Assembly: GCF_009389715.1 (NCBI RefSeq)
Contig: NW_024067685.1
Location: 248,001-312,000 of the forward strand
Source of the DNA: Phoenix dactylifera
Taxonomy: Eukaryota > Streptophyta > Magnoliopsida > Arecales > Arecaceae
Direction: 5' to 3'
Length of the DNA: 64,000 bases
Shown: piece after piece, positions 46,232 through 58,080 of the stretch
Numbering within the stretch: the stretch's first letter is position 1
Layout: every line of letters begins with the position of its first letter
Notes under the pieces: model-generated
The model's input: only the letters and a program-made list of their open reading frames with translations
The model's database searches: none
What the model was told of the DNA's origin: nothing
Made by a program: the position numbers and the translations under genes

Positions 46232-48919
46232 CGAACCCAAAAAGACCAAAGAGAGTTATCGTCATCATTACAGAGAGCCCATAAGTGTTTGGTCATGGTT
46301 GCCCTATTCCAAGTCACCATGTTCTTAATGCCCAAACCCCCTTCCTCCTTAGGCAAACAAATATTGTCCCATGCTACCTTCGCACCTCTAGTGCTAAGCT
46401 CACAACCCTTCCAAAGGAAAGAAAGTAAAGTGGATCCCACCTTCTTAATAATTGATTTGGGCAAGATGAATAAGGAGGACCAATAAACTTGGATGGAAAA
46501 CAAAATAGATTTGATGAGTTGTAATCTACCAGCAAAGGTGAGAGCACGGCAAGTCCAGCTCTTGGTTTTGGCAATAATCCGATCCACCAACACCTTACAA
46601 TCAGTAGCCTTTAACTTAGTTGTTATGAGTGGTACACCAAGATACCTAATCGGAAGCGTTCGTTCATTATACCCGAGGATATCCAAAAGCTGCATTCGAA
46701 GCTCGGAAGGCACTCCACAAATGAACATGCTCCTCTTATCTGGATTTGGTATAAGTCCAGAGAAGTCTCAAAATTGCTAAAGACAACCATCGATCAAAGA
46801 CACAGAAGCCAAATCCGCTTTACAGAAAATGATAAGATCATATGCAAAGCACAAGTGAGAGATCTTTTTCTTTTCACAACTCCAATGGTACTTGAAACCA
46901 CTATCCCTTACCATATTAACCATCGGACTCGAAAAGACCTCCATGGCTAGGACAAAAAGATAAGGTGACATAGGATCCCCTTGCCGCAAGCCCCGACCCC
47001 CAGGAAAGAATCCATGAAGTTCGCCATTAATAGAGATGGAGAAGCGAGTAGTGGAGATACACTCCGCAATCTATCTAACAACTCTATCCGGAAACCCCAT
47101 AACACGTAATACAGCAAGTAAAAAATCCCACCGAACAAAGTCATATGCCTTCATTAGATCCACCTTAAGAGCACATCTCGGAGAGCCACCAGAGCGATGA
47201 CAGTTCCGCATTAACTCTTGGCAGAGGATCATATTATCACTAATACGTCGACTCGCAACAAAGGCCGTTTGGAAAGGTTCCACCAATTCCGAAAGTACCA
47301 CCTTCACCCTATTTGCCATGAGATTTGCAATACACTTGTAAACAGTGTTACAACAAGAAATTGGTCTAAAGTCCTTTACCTTGGTAGGGTTTTGAACCTT
47401 AGGAATCAAAGAAAGTGTTGCAGCATTTGCTTGTTTTAGAAGATGCCCGGAGGAGAAAAAAGATTGGATAGCTACTATGACATCTGCCCCAACTATATTC
47501 CAAGCCTTCTTAAAGAAGCCAGCACTAAAACCATCCGGACCGGGAGCCTTGTTGTCCTTCAAAAAGAACATCACCATCTTTAGTTCGTCATCTGAAACAG
47601 ATCGATCTAAATCTTCCCTCTGAATCTCAGTGAGCCGCTTTGGAAGGACTCGCTGAAGCATATCCTCATCAACACCCGCAACCGCATGAGAACCTAAAAG
47701 ATTCTGAAAGAATTGCATAATGGTGTCATTGACCTCACCTGGAGTCTCCACCCGAGCCCCATCATCAATAGAAATAGATGTAATCTTGCTACAACTCTGA
47801 AAAAGCATCATAGATTGGAAGAAGAACCTCGAATTCTTGTCTCCCGAATTCAGCCCCTGAACCTGAGCCTTTTGCTCCAAAAAACTTTCTACCGCTCTTT
47901 TCAACTCCAAATAATCCTTAATGAGCCTTGACTCCTCGGTATGAAAAGTCGAGTCAAGGGGATGATGCTGAATCATACGTTGTACCTCCTCCAAAGCCTC
48001 TTCAGCTTGCACCACTCGCAGAGACAAATTTGCAAAGAACTCCTTATTGAACTTTTTCAACTTCCCTTTCAAATGCTTCAACTTATGGCATAGTTGATAC
48101 ATCGAAGTTCCTTTTACATCTATAGCCCAAGCCTTAGCTACCACGGATAGAAATTGCGGATGCTCAGCCCAAAGATCAAAGAATTTAAAAGGTGTTTTTC
48201 GCAAAGGTAAGGCGGCAAGTGTTACCACCATTGGAGAATGATCCGAAACACCGGAGGGAGGAAAGTAAGCTTTAGAGCCTGAAAAATCACACTACCATCT
48301 CAAATTGGCAAGGGCCCAGTCTAGCTTCTTCATAATAGGAGCCTTATCCTGCCGATTAGACCACGTGAAGAGACAGCCATTCTGTCATAAATCACTTAGG
48401 CCAGATTGAAATAAACAAGTAGCAAGGTCATTCTGCCAAGAAGGCCAACTATGAGAGCCCCCAACCATCTCCTCTTGTGACTTTATAGCATTGAAGTCCC
48501 CCCTAAGCACCCATGGAGAAGATTCCCATCCCACACTACGAGAAACTAAATCAGCCCTGAATTCACTCCGCTTAATAGGGCAATTATCACCATACACAAT
48601 CGAGACAATGAAAGAGGAATCCTTAGCAAGATCCCTAACATGCACATGCATCACTTGGTCGGATGAATTTATAAGAACCACATCCACCTCCTTAGGATTC
48701 CAACCAATCCAAATGCGTCCATGAGAAGAAGCATTATAGTTGCATGGTAAACCCCAATTTCGAAAGATGGTGTTCGCCATTTTTTCTTTATTTCTCTCTT
48801 TAACTTTAGTTTCCACCAAACCACAAAGTGACAGTATTTCCTTTCGAATAAGTTGTTGCACTTCTGAATGCTTGAAAAGGGTCATTCAAACCCCCAATAT
48901 TTCAGCAGCCAATAATCAT
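46232..48919 (-). pseudogene. LINE1, piece 1: ORF2 endonuclease and reverse transcriptase
   Basis: This is the main coding part of LINE1. ORF2 would start at the ATG at 48919 (MIIG), but its sixth codon is TGA where LINE2 has TGG. The APE-type endonuclease is seen at 48385-48885 (GRIWIGWNP, VLRGDFNAI), and the reverse transcriptase between about 47900 and 46780 (DNKAPGPDGF, RQGDPMSPYLF). The catalytic FADDL motif reads FAYDL, losing the first Asp. Several frameshifts and stops are present. ORF2 continues in the pieces at 16757, 9774 and 2935. Confidence 0.88.
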
Positions 48920-48960
48920 TAAAACTAAGAAAAGAGAGAGAAATCAAGCTCCATAAAGGA

Positions 48961-49473
48961 TTACCTCCATTTACCCCCCCTCGGGGAGTAGTATTTCCGC
49001 CCTTTCTTGCCCTTGCCACCTGACCCTTTCATCTTCTTTTTTTCAAGCGAGTCCTTTGCCTTAATAGCCAACTGATTAGCCATAGGAGTAGTAGCACCAT
49101 CAGCACAAATAGGTAGCAGTTGTGGTGTAGCTTCATCCATTTTGGGTGTATGCTCTTTAACAACATTTTCGAAATAACACTCTCCCTCTTCAAATTCCAC
49201 ATTATCCTGAAGATCCAATAAAGCAATGAATTGCGTGGACTTCTCATCCATCCTCTCCGAGCTAGGTGAACGTAAAACAATCGCATTAGATGGTGTTGCT
49301 TCCAATTCACGCCCACAAGGTGCTGTCAACCCTTTATTCTCACAATGAGGAGTTGAAGGTGCCCCACATTCCACCGGTGACTTTTCTTTTTCACGCCTTG
49401 TAACTTCTTGCCATTCACCTTCACTAGTAGAACCCACCTTAGGCACCACTTTGTCACCACCGTCGATCTTAGG
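48961..49473 (-). pseudogene. LINE1 ORF1, 3' part
   Basis: About 162 codons of the LINE ORF1 C-terminal part are visible (STSEGEWQEVTRREKEKSP, ending KYYSPRGGKWR). It matches LINE2 at about 57490-58039. Its 5' part is lost: copia element C begins at 49474, and the other side of that element does not return to LINE1. Confidence 0.8.
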
Positions 49474-50644
49474 TGTTGGATGTATGCCCTAGAAGCCAAT
49501 CTGGCTGACACATTGTTAATTCTAGGGACATAATTTTGTACTTGACTATTTATTATTGAATAAATAAAAGGCATCTTTTCATTCATATTATTTATGTGTC
49601 TATGAATCGTCCAAGAAATTAATAAGATGATGATGCATATTCTCAAGAGTTGAGAATTTGAGCCATGTATCACTGGTGATTAATTTCTAAATGCTCCTGA
49701 TCAATGGATCATCACGAGGACGGTGATCGATCCGATTAGTGCACAGATCACTTTCCTTCTGGATGGACGAGACTTGAGTCCACAGTGTAGGGACACTGAA
49801 GTGATAGTGCAGGTGCTTGTTAGAGAACAAGGGTACTGAGCGTGACCAAGACAAGAAGTCACTTGGATGTCTATCCACTCGTCAGTGACTTGCTTGATGT
49901 TGCAGTAGTGTGACTGGTCCTTTGACCTGCGGTGCTTCGGCTACTCACAGTGAGGTTATTGTAGTTTGACTGCACACATACATGGTCTCTAGCCATATGG
50001 CTCCATGCAGTGTAGATTGGCTGCAGTAGGTTCACTGTAGGAGTAGGGTATGCACCTACAAGGAATCTATCGACCTTGATAGAAGAGGAGTGATCCTATG
50101 TAATTTGTTAGACTGAGTTCTAAGACCTTGGCCAGGGCAGTAATATAAAGTGGAGAAAGAGTTTTCCACTATCGAACTCGAGTCGAATAAATCTTGACAT
50201 ATGACAGACGAAAGGGTTTGACGAGTTATCCATGACCTCCGTCCTGTAGGGATCCACGATAGTAGGACTGTATCACACGTTAACTGCACCAAGAGGTTCA
50301 TCATTCCATTCTGCTGGGTAGCCACTACATGCTACTAGGTGTCACTGGTGGATGGTGGGACTCACAGGGATTATCTCGATGATCGATAAACCCTAATGAG
50401 TTGAGTTGGAATCGTTCCAACCCATTGAAAGGAGTTTTCAATGATATAGTGATAGAGATCACAATATATCTCACTACCAGTCAGAATAGAACCTATGGGG
50501 TCACACACACTAGAAGTATTGACCGATCCGATGGTTGAAAAGTGATTATGAATCACGAGTAATCAATTCGATTGATAAGAAGTTGAAAAAGGAAAGGGAA
50601 TTAATTAATTGGACTTGAAACAAGAGTCCTACTTCGAGTAGGAT

Positions 50645-50995
50645 TCCTAGAGTCCTAATTGGCTTAGGACTGGGAATCCTAGTTGGAGTAGGACTGGGAT
50701 TCCTACTTGAAATAGGATTCCTGCAATCCTAATGAGATTAGGAGTTTTGAATCAAAATTGGATTCCTACTTGGAGTAGGATTCATAGAGTCCTAATCGGA
50801 TTAGGACTTCGGATTCAAATAGAGTCCTAATTGGATTAGGACTAAAATTATATATGTCCTAATTTGGATTAGGGTTTCTTAAGTCACAATTAATTATTAA
50901 TCTAATGAATCAATAAGACTCCTAATTGGATTAGGATTGAAGAGTTCAATTGTGTCAAAATTGATTTAAGTTCTAATTGGATTAGGACTTACCTA
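50645..50995. repeat. Cluster of short palindromic repeats in the copia LTR
   Basis: At least six copies of a near-perfect 17-19-bp palindrome of the form GTCCTAATTGGATTAGGAC occur (near 50651, 50731, 50790, 50822, 50917 and 50972), mixed with TTGGAGTAGGATTCCT words. They lie in the U3 part, upstream of the promoter. Confidence 0.82.
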
Positions 50996-51182
50996 GATTG
51001 GATCCAAATTGGTTCACCCTTGGGCTAAGCCTAATTGGATTAGGGCTTGACCACATTAGGGCATTTCAAACCCTACTTAATGTGGATTAGGGTTTACCAT
51101 GAGGAGGGGCATATGCCCCTCCCTTTTCCATGTGGAGAAGGGAGAAGAGAAGGGGGCCGGCGCCCCCTCTTGGAAAGATGTC

Positions 51183-51209
51183 AAGGGCTCCTAAATTGTA
51201 GGAGCCCTT
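51183..51209 (+). promoter_or_regulatory. Hairpin just upstream of the copia LTR TATA box
   Basis: AAGGGCTCCT and AGGAGCCCTT form a perfect 10-bp stem around a 7-base loop. It ends 6 bp before the TATA box. Two GGCCGGCGCC words flank the region (about 51155 and 51233). Confidence 0.7.
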
Positions 51210-51215
51210 CATGTC

Positions 51216-51221
51216 TATAAG
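51216..51221 (+). promoter_or_regulatory. TATA box of copia C LTR
   Basis: TATAAG in TGTCTATAAGAGAGG is the likely core promoter, about 590 bp before the end of the LTR. Confidence 0.6.
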
Positions 51222-51811
51222 AGAGGCACTAGGGCCGGCGCCCTAGATTGAACTGTTCCTCCTTCCAAGCCGTGGCCTCCCACCCTCTCTTCCCCCTTGG
51301 TTCAGCCGCAAGCAAGGAAGAACATTCAAGGTGTTGGCAGCTTCTTCCCTGCTCCATCCTTGTTCCAACGCAAGGAAGAAAAGAAGGCTGCGTGGGGATT
51401 CTTCTTCTTCCTCTTCTTCATCCTTCTTCTTCCTCCTCTCAAGTGCATTCAAGAGTTGAAAGAAAGAGAGGAGATCAGCCATCAAAAGCTATCTCTGCAA
51501 GGGAGCTAGCACCCCGGTGAGATAGAGAGCTTGGATCGGATCCTGCTTCGTGTCGATACCCGTAGAGGCTGGACACTTGAACGGCTTCAAGCGAACCTTC
51601 ATCCTAGACCACAAACTTCAGTTTGCGGTGATCATCTACCCGCACAAGGTGAAGATCTGATCTTCTAATGTATTTAAAAGTTTTTAATCCTTATCTATCT
51701 ACGAACGGTTTTTGAACAACGTTCATGCGATGAACGGTTGTTCCCGCACATGCCTCTTCCGCTGCATCTGAATTTCTAAATTTCAGCGGCATGATCGGGG
51801 TTTTCCAACAG

Positions 51812-51824
51812 TGGTATCAGAGCC
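51812..51824 (+). other. Copia C primer-binding site
   Basis: TGGTATCAGAGCC lies one base after the LTR end CCAACA. It is the initiator-Met-tRNA type. Confidence 0.9.
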
Positions 51825-53460
51825 TAGGCTTCGTAGATTAAGGTAAGGATTAATTATTAATAGGCTTATTAGATCTGAAAATTGAATGATCATGCATGCT
51901 GAAAATTTTCTGCATGAAGATTTTTCTAGGGTGCTGATTTTTGCATGCTGATTTTTATGTGATAAGATGATGATTCTAATTGTATTGTTAATGAGATTAG
52001 AAAGTTTGGAATCATGATTAGCATGATCAGCAACCTATGTCATGAGATAATCAGTTAGTTTTCAGATCTGAAAATTATAATTGCTGCATGTGGTGATGAT
52101 CATAGGATTCAAACCCTTTGGTAACAAATGTAATGACCTGCGATGCGATCTGTGATGTCATGTAATTATTCAGATGCTTGCATGCATCTTATTTGATGTT
52201 TTGAGAGGCCTGCGTGCCTCCTAAAAGAAGATGTAATTTATTATTTTTTTTATTTTACATCTGGTTGTATTTCTATGATGTGATGTACGCCAACGATCAA
52301 GTTGAAGACAAGGCATGAGATGAACAGGGGTCTAAGCGGTTGATGGCGATTGGATCAAGAGTTGGTCAAGGATCGAATCAAGGAGGCTTGGAACCAATTC
52401 AAGAGTTGAAGACCAATTGATCGATTGACGTGCATGTGCTTGTAATACGACCTAATTAGAATCCATGATCATCACCCATTTAAAGTTTAGCTTTAATTAT
52501 TGCTGCGATTATAACTGCCTGCAATGTGCCGTTTGCATGTGATGTGAATGAGAGTCGGGTAGATAGGTTTACATGTGATGTAGCAAATCCAATTGAGACC
52601 TAAATTAAAACCTCCTCAATCAAGTCGAGAGTGAACCAACATGAGCGAGTCATATTAGATTAATTGATCTAATTGGTGTCTAGAAAAGTATGAAAGGTGG
52701 TTACTTAATTAGGACCTTACTCTCTGAGTAAGGGGAGCCTCCCACCTGCTTACCTGGCCAATTGTTCGATTACCTTTTATGAAGAGCTCAAGTTGCAAAC
52801 ACTAAGACCTGATTAACCAATATTAAGTCAATAGGTCTTCCACTGTAGTAGAGCTGCTAAGGCCTTTCTGATGTTGATTTGTCTCGGCTGGATACAGTGG
52901 TCAAGTTGCATCGGGGGGCTGGACCTCTCTATAGACATGAGATGTTGTAGGGTAAAGGTGGGGTTGGGCACCAATAACTGTTAGGTGAGGACCCAATGAC
53001 GACTTTATTCCTACGGTTATACGGTGGGTCTGACTTAACTAAGAAATGGGACCAATAACTGTTAGGTGAGGTTTTCATGGCTTAGAGATCAAGTTGCACT
53101 GCAACATGCTTGAAAAGCATTGTACAAGAGTAGTACATTCATCAATCTATGTGTCACCAATAACTGTTAGGTGAGGTGGCATGTAAATTGGTGGGACTGC
53201 AGTACCCACTAGAAACCCTAGTCGTGTGGGATTTCTGTTTTCCTACCAGGGGAGTGTGAGGAATTCGAGAAAATAGTGGGAGTTACATTTGTTCTAAAAG
53301 ACCTTAGAACAGATTAGGATCAAGTACAAAAGTCTAACTAGAATCTTTACTCTCTGAGGATTATAAAGTCAGCTTCTAGACTCTTAACTCATATCCTATA
53401 GAACAACCGTTTGACCAAACCCAATTATAAAGATTGGCTCAGTAAATTTCAAAAATAGTT
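51825..53460 (+). other. Copia C long untranslated leader
   Basis: About 1.6 kb of sequence lies between primer-binding site and gag remnant, with no supported coding frame. It includes three exact copies of a 20-bp word, listed separately. Confidence 0.7.
52971..53176 (+). repeat. Three dispersed copies of a 20-bp word in the copia leader
   Basis: CCAATAACTGTTAGGTGAGG occurs at 52971-52990, 53052-53071 and 53157-53176, with unrelated sequence between. All three are identical although the surrounding element is decayed. Confidence 0.9.
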
Positions 53461-54180
53461 TTGAATTGTGAGAAATTCGGGTATATGCTAGACCATGGAA
53501 TCCCCATGTTTCCAATCCGTCCGATCACTGATCAGCGTAAGACGCTTATTAAGTGGACGAACAATGACAATAAAGTTAGGTGCTGCACAATGGCATCCAT
53601 GTCCAATGCATTACAATGCCAGCATGAGAACATGAAGACTGCCAGGGACATATTAAATCACCAACAAGAGTTGTATGGTGATCAGAGTCACGCAGCTCGG
53701 TTTGAAGTGTCCAAGAGGCTCTTCAAAGCCAAGATGCACGATGGATAGTCTGTCCATGATCATGGTTTGACCATGATAAAGGACTTAGAGAAGCTTGAGA
53801 AGCTTGGCATGACCATGCACAAGGAATTGCAAATGGATTTGATCCCGCAATCCCTTCCAGCTTCATATGAATAGTTTATAGTAAACTACCATATGAACAA
53901 GGTTGTATGCACTAAAATAGAATTGTTAAATAAATTGGTAACTAACTTAGGGACCTTGAAGAAGTTCAAGGGGCATCATTTTCGCTGTCAAGTTGGTTTC
54001 TACTTTCAAGAGAGAGTCTATTTGGAAGAAGAAGAAGCCTGCGAAGAAGCAGAAGACTAAGAAAACACCAAGTAAGAAAGTTCCAAGAAAAAAGCCAATT
54101 GCAAGGAAAAGTATTTCCATTGCATCATGGACGGCCATTGGAAGAGGAACTGTCCTACATACATGGGAAGCATAAAGAAC
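53461..54180 (+). pseudogene. gag: Copia C gag remnant
   Basis: The first frame has copia gag features (ILNHQQELYGDQSHAARFEVSKRLFKAKMHDG). After a stop it continues (KLEKLGMTMHKELQ) and reaches a lysine-rich stretch and a degenerate knuckle reading YFHCIMDGHWKRNC near 54108-54150, where the first Cys is Tyr. Frames change several times. No functional product is expected. Confidence 0.78.
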
Positions 54181-54299
54181 ATGAAGGGTGACAGACCTTC
54201 AGAAGGTATGTCAGATATGCTCAGGATACTTAGGGACTGTTACCTATTGCCAGCAGAAATTTGATTTCTGTATTTTATTTAGCATAGAAAGATTTTTTA

Positions 54300-55553
54300 T
54301 TTGAAAAAATAAATTGATTCAACATGGTTTTATGATTGACAGTCTCTATCACATACATATGGATGTATCTGTGAATATACCTGAGCAAACAGTGAATACC
54401 ATAGGATCTAATAGATCCAAAAATGAGATAAATCTAAAGTATTTGTGGCACCTCAGGCTTGGCCATATAGGAGAAGACAGAATAAACAAATTGAAGAAAT
54501 ATGAGCTTTTGGGCTCATTGACTTCCGAGTCATATTTGATTTATGAATTCTGCCTTCAAGGAAAGATGGCCAAATTATCCTTTGTAGGACACAGGGAGGT
54601 CCACTGAAATACTTACCCTAGTACACACTGATGTGTGTGGCCCATTCGATGTGCAGGCTAGGGGTTGTAATTTTTACTTCATTTACCGATGATTACTCAC
54701 GGTATGGATATGTGTATGAGACACAAATATGAAACTTTTGAAAGGTTCAAAAAGCTTAGATATGAAGTAGAAAAATAAGCACAAAAACTCATTAAGGTTC
54801 TTCGATCAGATCGAGGAAGTGAATACCTTAATGGAGAGTTCCGTGATTATCTCAAGGAGAATGGTATAGTTTCATAATGGACTCCTCCTGGTACACCTCA
54901 GCTCAATGGAGTGTCAGAGAGGAGGAATCGGACTCTATTGATATGGTCCAGCCCATGATGAGCTTCACTGATTTACCCTTGTTTCTTTAGATAGATGCCC
55001 TATTTTCAGCTATTTACTTGTTGAATAGAATTACCTCTAAAAGTCCGTTCCTACCACACCATATGAGATATGACATGGTAAGAAGCCGAGTCTTGGTTAT
55101 CTCAAGATTTGGGGATGTCCGGCCCACGTCAAGCGACAACAGGCGGACAAGTTAGAGGATAGGACAATTAATGCTCGTTTTATTGAATATCCTGAAAGAG
55201 TTATTAGGATACAATTTTTTATCCCAAATGATCACAAAGTGTTTGTGAGACGCCATGCTATCTTCATGAAAATAGTTTATCCTTGATAGAGGCAGTGGGA
55301 GGAAAATTGAGCTTGAAGAGAAAGTCTCTGAAAAGCAACGAGTCATGGATCCTATCGAACCCATTCATACAGAGCCAGTACACGATGTCCCTCAACCACC
55401 TCACAGATCTAGTAGGGTCTCCCATCCTCCCGATAGATACTTAGGTATACTAGAAGAGGATACTGAGGAAATGTTCCTAGTGGGAGATAGGGATCACACG
55501 CAGGATCCCAAAACCTACGACGAGGCGATATCTGATATCAATTCCGAAAAATG
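54300..55553 (+). pseudogene. pol: Copia C integrase remnant and pre-RT segment
   Basis: 54314-54607 encodes the pre-integrase zinc domain (LWHLRLGHIGEDRINKLKK, then CLQGKMAKLSF). Next come integrase core remnants with frameshifts (TDVCGPFDVQARG, DDYSRYGYVY, then LRSDRGSEYL and GTPQLNGVSERRN). 55345-55553 encodes the region before reverse transcriptase (PPHRSSRVSHPPDRYLGIL, DPKTYDEAISDINSEK). The sequence then ends abruptly. The order is integrase before reverse transcriptase, which defines copia. Confidence 0.82.
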
Positions 55554-56540
55554 TTCCTTCTTTGGGCGTGCACAAGCTAACATTCCAAGCATGAATAGGA
55601 TTCTTATTCCATGTGCCATGAAGAGTTCTAGTCTAGTAGGAGTTTTATTTGGATTGTTGGTTGAATTAGTCAAATGTTTGATTGAATTTTAAAAGAGTCC
55701 TTGTTAAGTAATTCTTGTTAAAGAAGGAGTCTCCAAATTTTTGGTTGTAAGAGTCCTCATTTTTCCAACCTCTTACTCTATATAAAGAAAAGGTTGAAGA
55801 ATAAAATTTAGATAAGAAGTCGATTAATTGAGTTTTTGAAAGCCATTGAGAGCCTTCACGTGAGAAGCGAGATTCTTCTCTCCCTTGGTGCGATGCCAAG
55901 CTTGGCTGAAGGGTGAAGGTGAGACTCCTTCTCTTCCCGCCAACCTTTGGGGTATTTGAGTGGAGGTGAGACTCTTCCACCCAAGACCCTAGTTATCCCC
56001 CCATATCCCATGCCCTCCTTTGCTCACGCCAACTTAGAGTTCTACTCCCATTAAAACTCCTAATCCTCCATTCACGCCAACAACCCCTCATGCCCAAACC
56101 CAATCAAACTTTGGGTCCCTACCTAATTCCATCCGTCCACAACCTTTTAATCACAATCCCCAAATTCAGCACGCACTCATTGAACCCAATTGAACCAATT
56201 AGCCATCCCATCATCCCCCTCCTTCCTCCATCCATAAGGAACCCTAGCCGCTATTGAAGAAGAAGAAAAAAAAGAAAAAAGAATTAGCCGCCATCACCCA
56301 ATTTCAGCAACCTTTCCATCCTCTTCTGTATCACTTTATCTCTTTTTTTTTCTATCTCCTACTCTAAGTCGAGCAAGGCTCTAACTATATTTTTGTATAT
56401 CATCAAAAGATACAGTGTCAAAAGGGTTTCATGAGATGAACCTCATTCCCATATCTCGACAAGCATTGCTCACATTTTAGGGAATGTAACTCATATCAAA
56501 ACGTAGGTTCCTTCGTGATCATCCTTGATTCTAATGAGGG
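55554..56540 (+). other. Non-coding junction, includes an LTR-like fragment
   Basis: 55620-55870 has the look of an LTR promoter region: AT-rich, with TCTATATAAAG near 55785, followed by a transcribed-leader-like stretch (GGTGAGACTC repeated near 55917 and 55966). It is unrelated to the copia C LTR as far as I can see. 55990-56540 is C-rich then pyrimidine-rich and has no gene. The boundary with LINE2 around 56540 is uncertain. Confidence 0.4.
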
Positions 56541-56749
56541 TGTCTAATGAGGACCTCTCTCTCTTCCTCCCTCCCTCTCTTATTTCTCTTCTTCCTTCAC
56601 GATCATCCTTGATTCTTCTTGTTGATTACGATTGTTCCTTCTTTTCTCTCGTCTGTAGTTGGTTTAGCCTCTTTTTGATCCGATTACTTTGGTGTTTTTT
56701 TTTCTGTGGGATTGTTTGGTTTTGGTGGGCTCTTCTTTTCACCTCTTTG

Positions 56750-58039
56750 ATGGATTCTCCCTCGAATGATAGTGAGGTGAAGAAGAATCTTGTTGGTGGT
56801 GGAGTTATTGGTTGTCTAGGCCCTGGTTGCGGTGCTTTGAATCTTGATCCAAGTGGGTCTAAGTGTGGTGGTGCTGCTTCTTCAAAGGCTGTTATTGATG
56901 ACAAGAAGGGAGTGGTGGATGCTAGTTCTGCACGAATAGCCTTGGGGTTGCTAAATACCAAGGTTGGAGATGTTAATGGTGGCATTCAAGTTGCTGGGTT
57001 GGATCATATGGTGCATCCACTTGGAGGTGAGAATGCACGTCGGTTTGGAGCCATTGGTGATGGTGGTGTGCCTCCTCAAGGGGCAATACAGCCTCCTACA
57101 GCAGCACTACTCCCTCAACAATTGCCACGAAATTCAAATGGAGATTTTTTTATTGATGGCAAAGGAGCTATTTTCGGAAGTAAATTACTACCCATGAATT
57201 ATGCTGATTATGAAGGAAACTTTCCTTCCTTGCAAGCTAGTAATTGTGGGAAGAATTTCAAAAATCTGCTGGCTTTAGAAGATTCAAATCTCTCCAAATT
57301 AAGTCAAACACCCTCTCCTTCCATTGTCTCTCAAGCCCAACTAGGTAACTTTCCTGTATTGCAAGCCACTACTTTGGGGAATCATTTGAATGTCAGTTGC
57401 CTTTGGGAGATTCATTTATCTCCAAAAAAAGTCAGCCAGCCTCTCCTTCAAGTTTGAATCAAGCTCAAGGCCTACTAGTGAAGGTGGGTTCTACTAGTGA
57501 AGGTGGGTTCTACTAGTGAAGGTGAATGACAAGAAGTTACAAGGCGTAAAAAAGGAAAGTCACCGGTGGAATGTGGGGTACCTTCAACTTCTCATTGTGA
57601 GAATAAAGGGTTGACAGCACCTTGTGGGCATGAATTGGAAGCAACACCATCTAATGCGATTGTTTTACATTCACCTAGCTCAGAGAGGATGGATGAGAAG
57701 TGAAGCAACACCATCTAATGCGATTGTTTTACATTCACCTAGCTCAGAGAGGATGGATGAGAAGTCCACGCTTCCATTCATTGCTTTTGAGGACCTTCAG
57801 GATAATGTGGAGGGAGAGTGTTATTTTTCTGAAAATGATGTTGAAGAGGGTACACCCAAAATGGATGAAGCTACTCCACAACCACTAGCTATTTGTGCTG
57901 ATGGTGCTACTACTCCTATGGCTAATCAGTTGGCTATAAGGCAAAGGACTCGCTTGAAAAAAAGAAGATGAAAGGGTCAGGTGGCAATGGCAAGAAAAGG
58001 TGGAAATACTACTTCCCGAGGGGGGGTAAATGGAGGTAA
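56750..58039 (+). pseudogene. LINE2 ORF1
   Basis: It starts at the ATG at 56750 (MDSPSNDSEVKKNLVGGG). The upstream in-frame extension to 56525 is hydrophobic 5' UTR translation and not credible. A one-base deletion near 57392-57395 breaks the frame. An 18-bp unit (GTGGGTTCTACTAGTGAA) is repeated near 57484-57519, and a ~60-bp segment is duplicated at about 57640-57763. The end (GGNGKKRWKYYFPRGGKWR) matches LINE1 ORF1. The function would be RNA binding, by position; I see no clear domain. Confidence 0.75.
57640..57763 (+). repeat. ~60-bp tandem duplication in LINE2 ORF1
   Basis: The segment from GAAGCAACACCATCTAATGC to GGATGGATGAGAAGT occurs twice in direct succession. LINE1 has it once (about 49247-49305), so the duplication is private to LINE2. 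Confidence 0.88.
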
Positions 58040-58080
58040 TCCTTTATGGAGCTTGATTTCTCTCTATTTTCTTAGTTTTA

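Larger units (their letters stand above)
49474..51810 (+). repeat. Copia C 5' LTR (2337 bp)
   Basis: It runs from TGTTGGATGT to TTTTCCAACA with the primer-binding site right after it. It is homologous to the minus-strand LTR at 1-2238. The length is unusually large for a copia LTR. Open frames of 80-90 codons in it are not supported as genes. Confidence 0.88.
49474..55553 (+). mobile_element. Copia element C, 5' LTR plus truncated gag-pol
   Basis: It begins with a 2337-bp LTR, followed by primer-binding site, a long leader, gag remnants, protease/integrase remnants and the segment before reverse transcriptase. The homology ends near 55553 within a DINSEKW-type motif, so reverse transcriptase, RNase H and 3' LTR are missing. 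The 5-bp word before the LTR is TTAGG (49469-49473); no partner is found. Stops and frameshifts are frequent, so this is an old, dead copy. Confidence 0.85.

Noticed and set aside
45946..46728. A 260-codon frame that looks like a LINE reverse-transcriptase/integrase fusion gene
   Set aside because: It crosses the outer insertion junction at 46231/46232. It is an accidental read-through of LINE1 into the LTR-encoded pol tail.
51243..51520. Overlapping 70-90-codon frames on both strands in the copia LTR
   Set aside because: They lie downstream of the LTR TATA box in low-complexity pyrimidine-rich sequence. There is no recognisable domain.
56525..56749. Hydrophobic N-terminal extension of LINE2 ORF1 as a signal or membrane segment
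   Set aside because: It is translated T-rich 5' UTR. The ATG at 56750 gives the natural ORF1 start.
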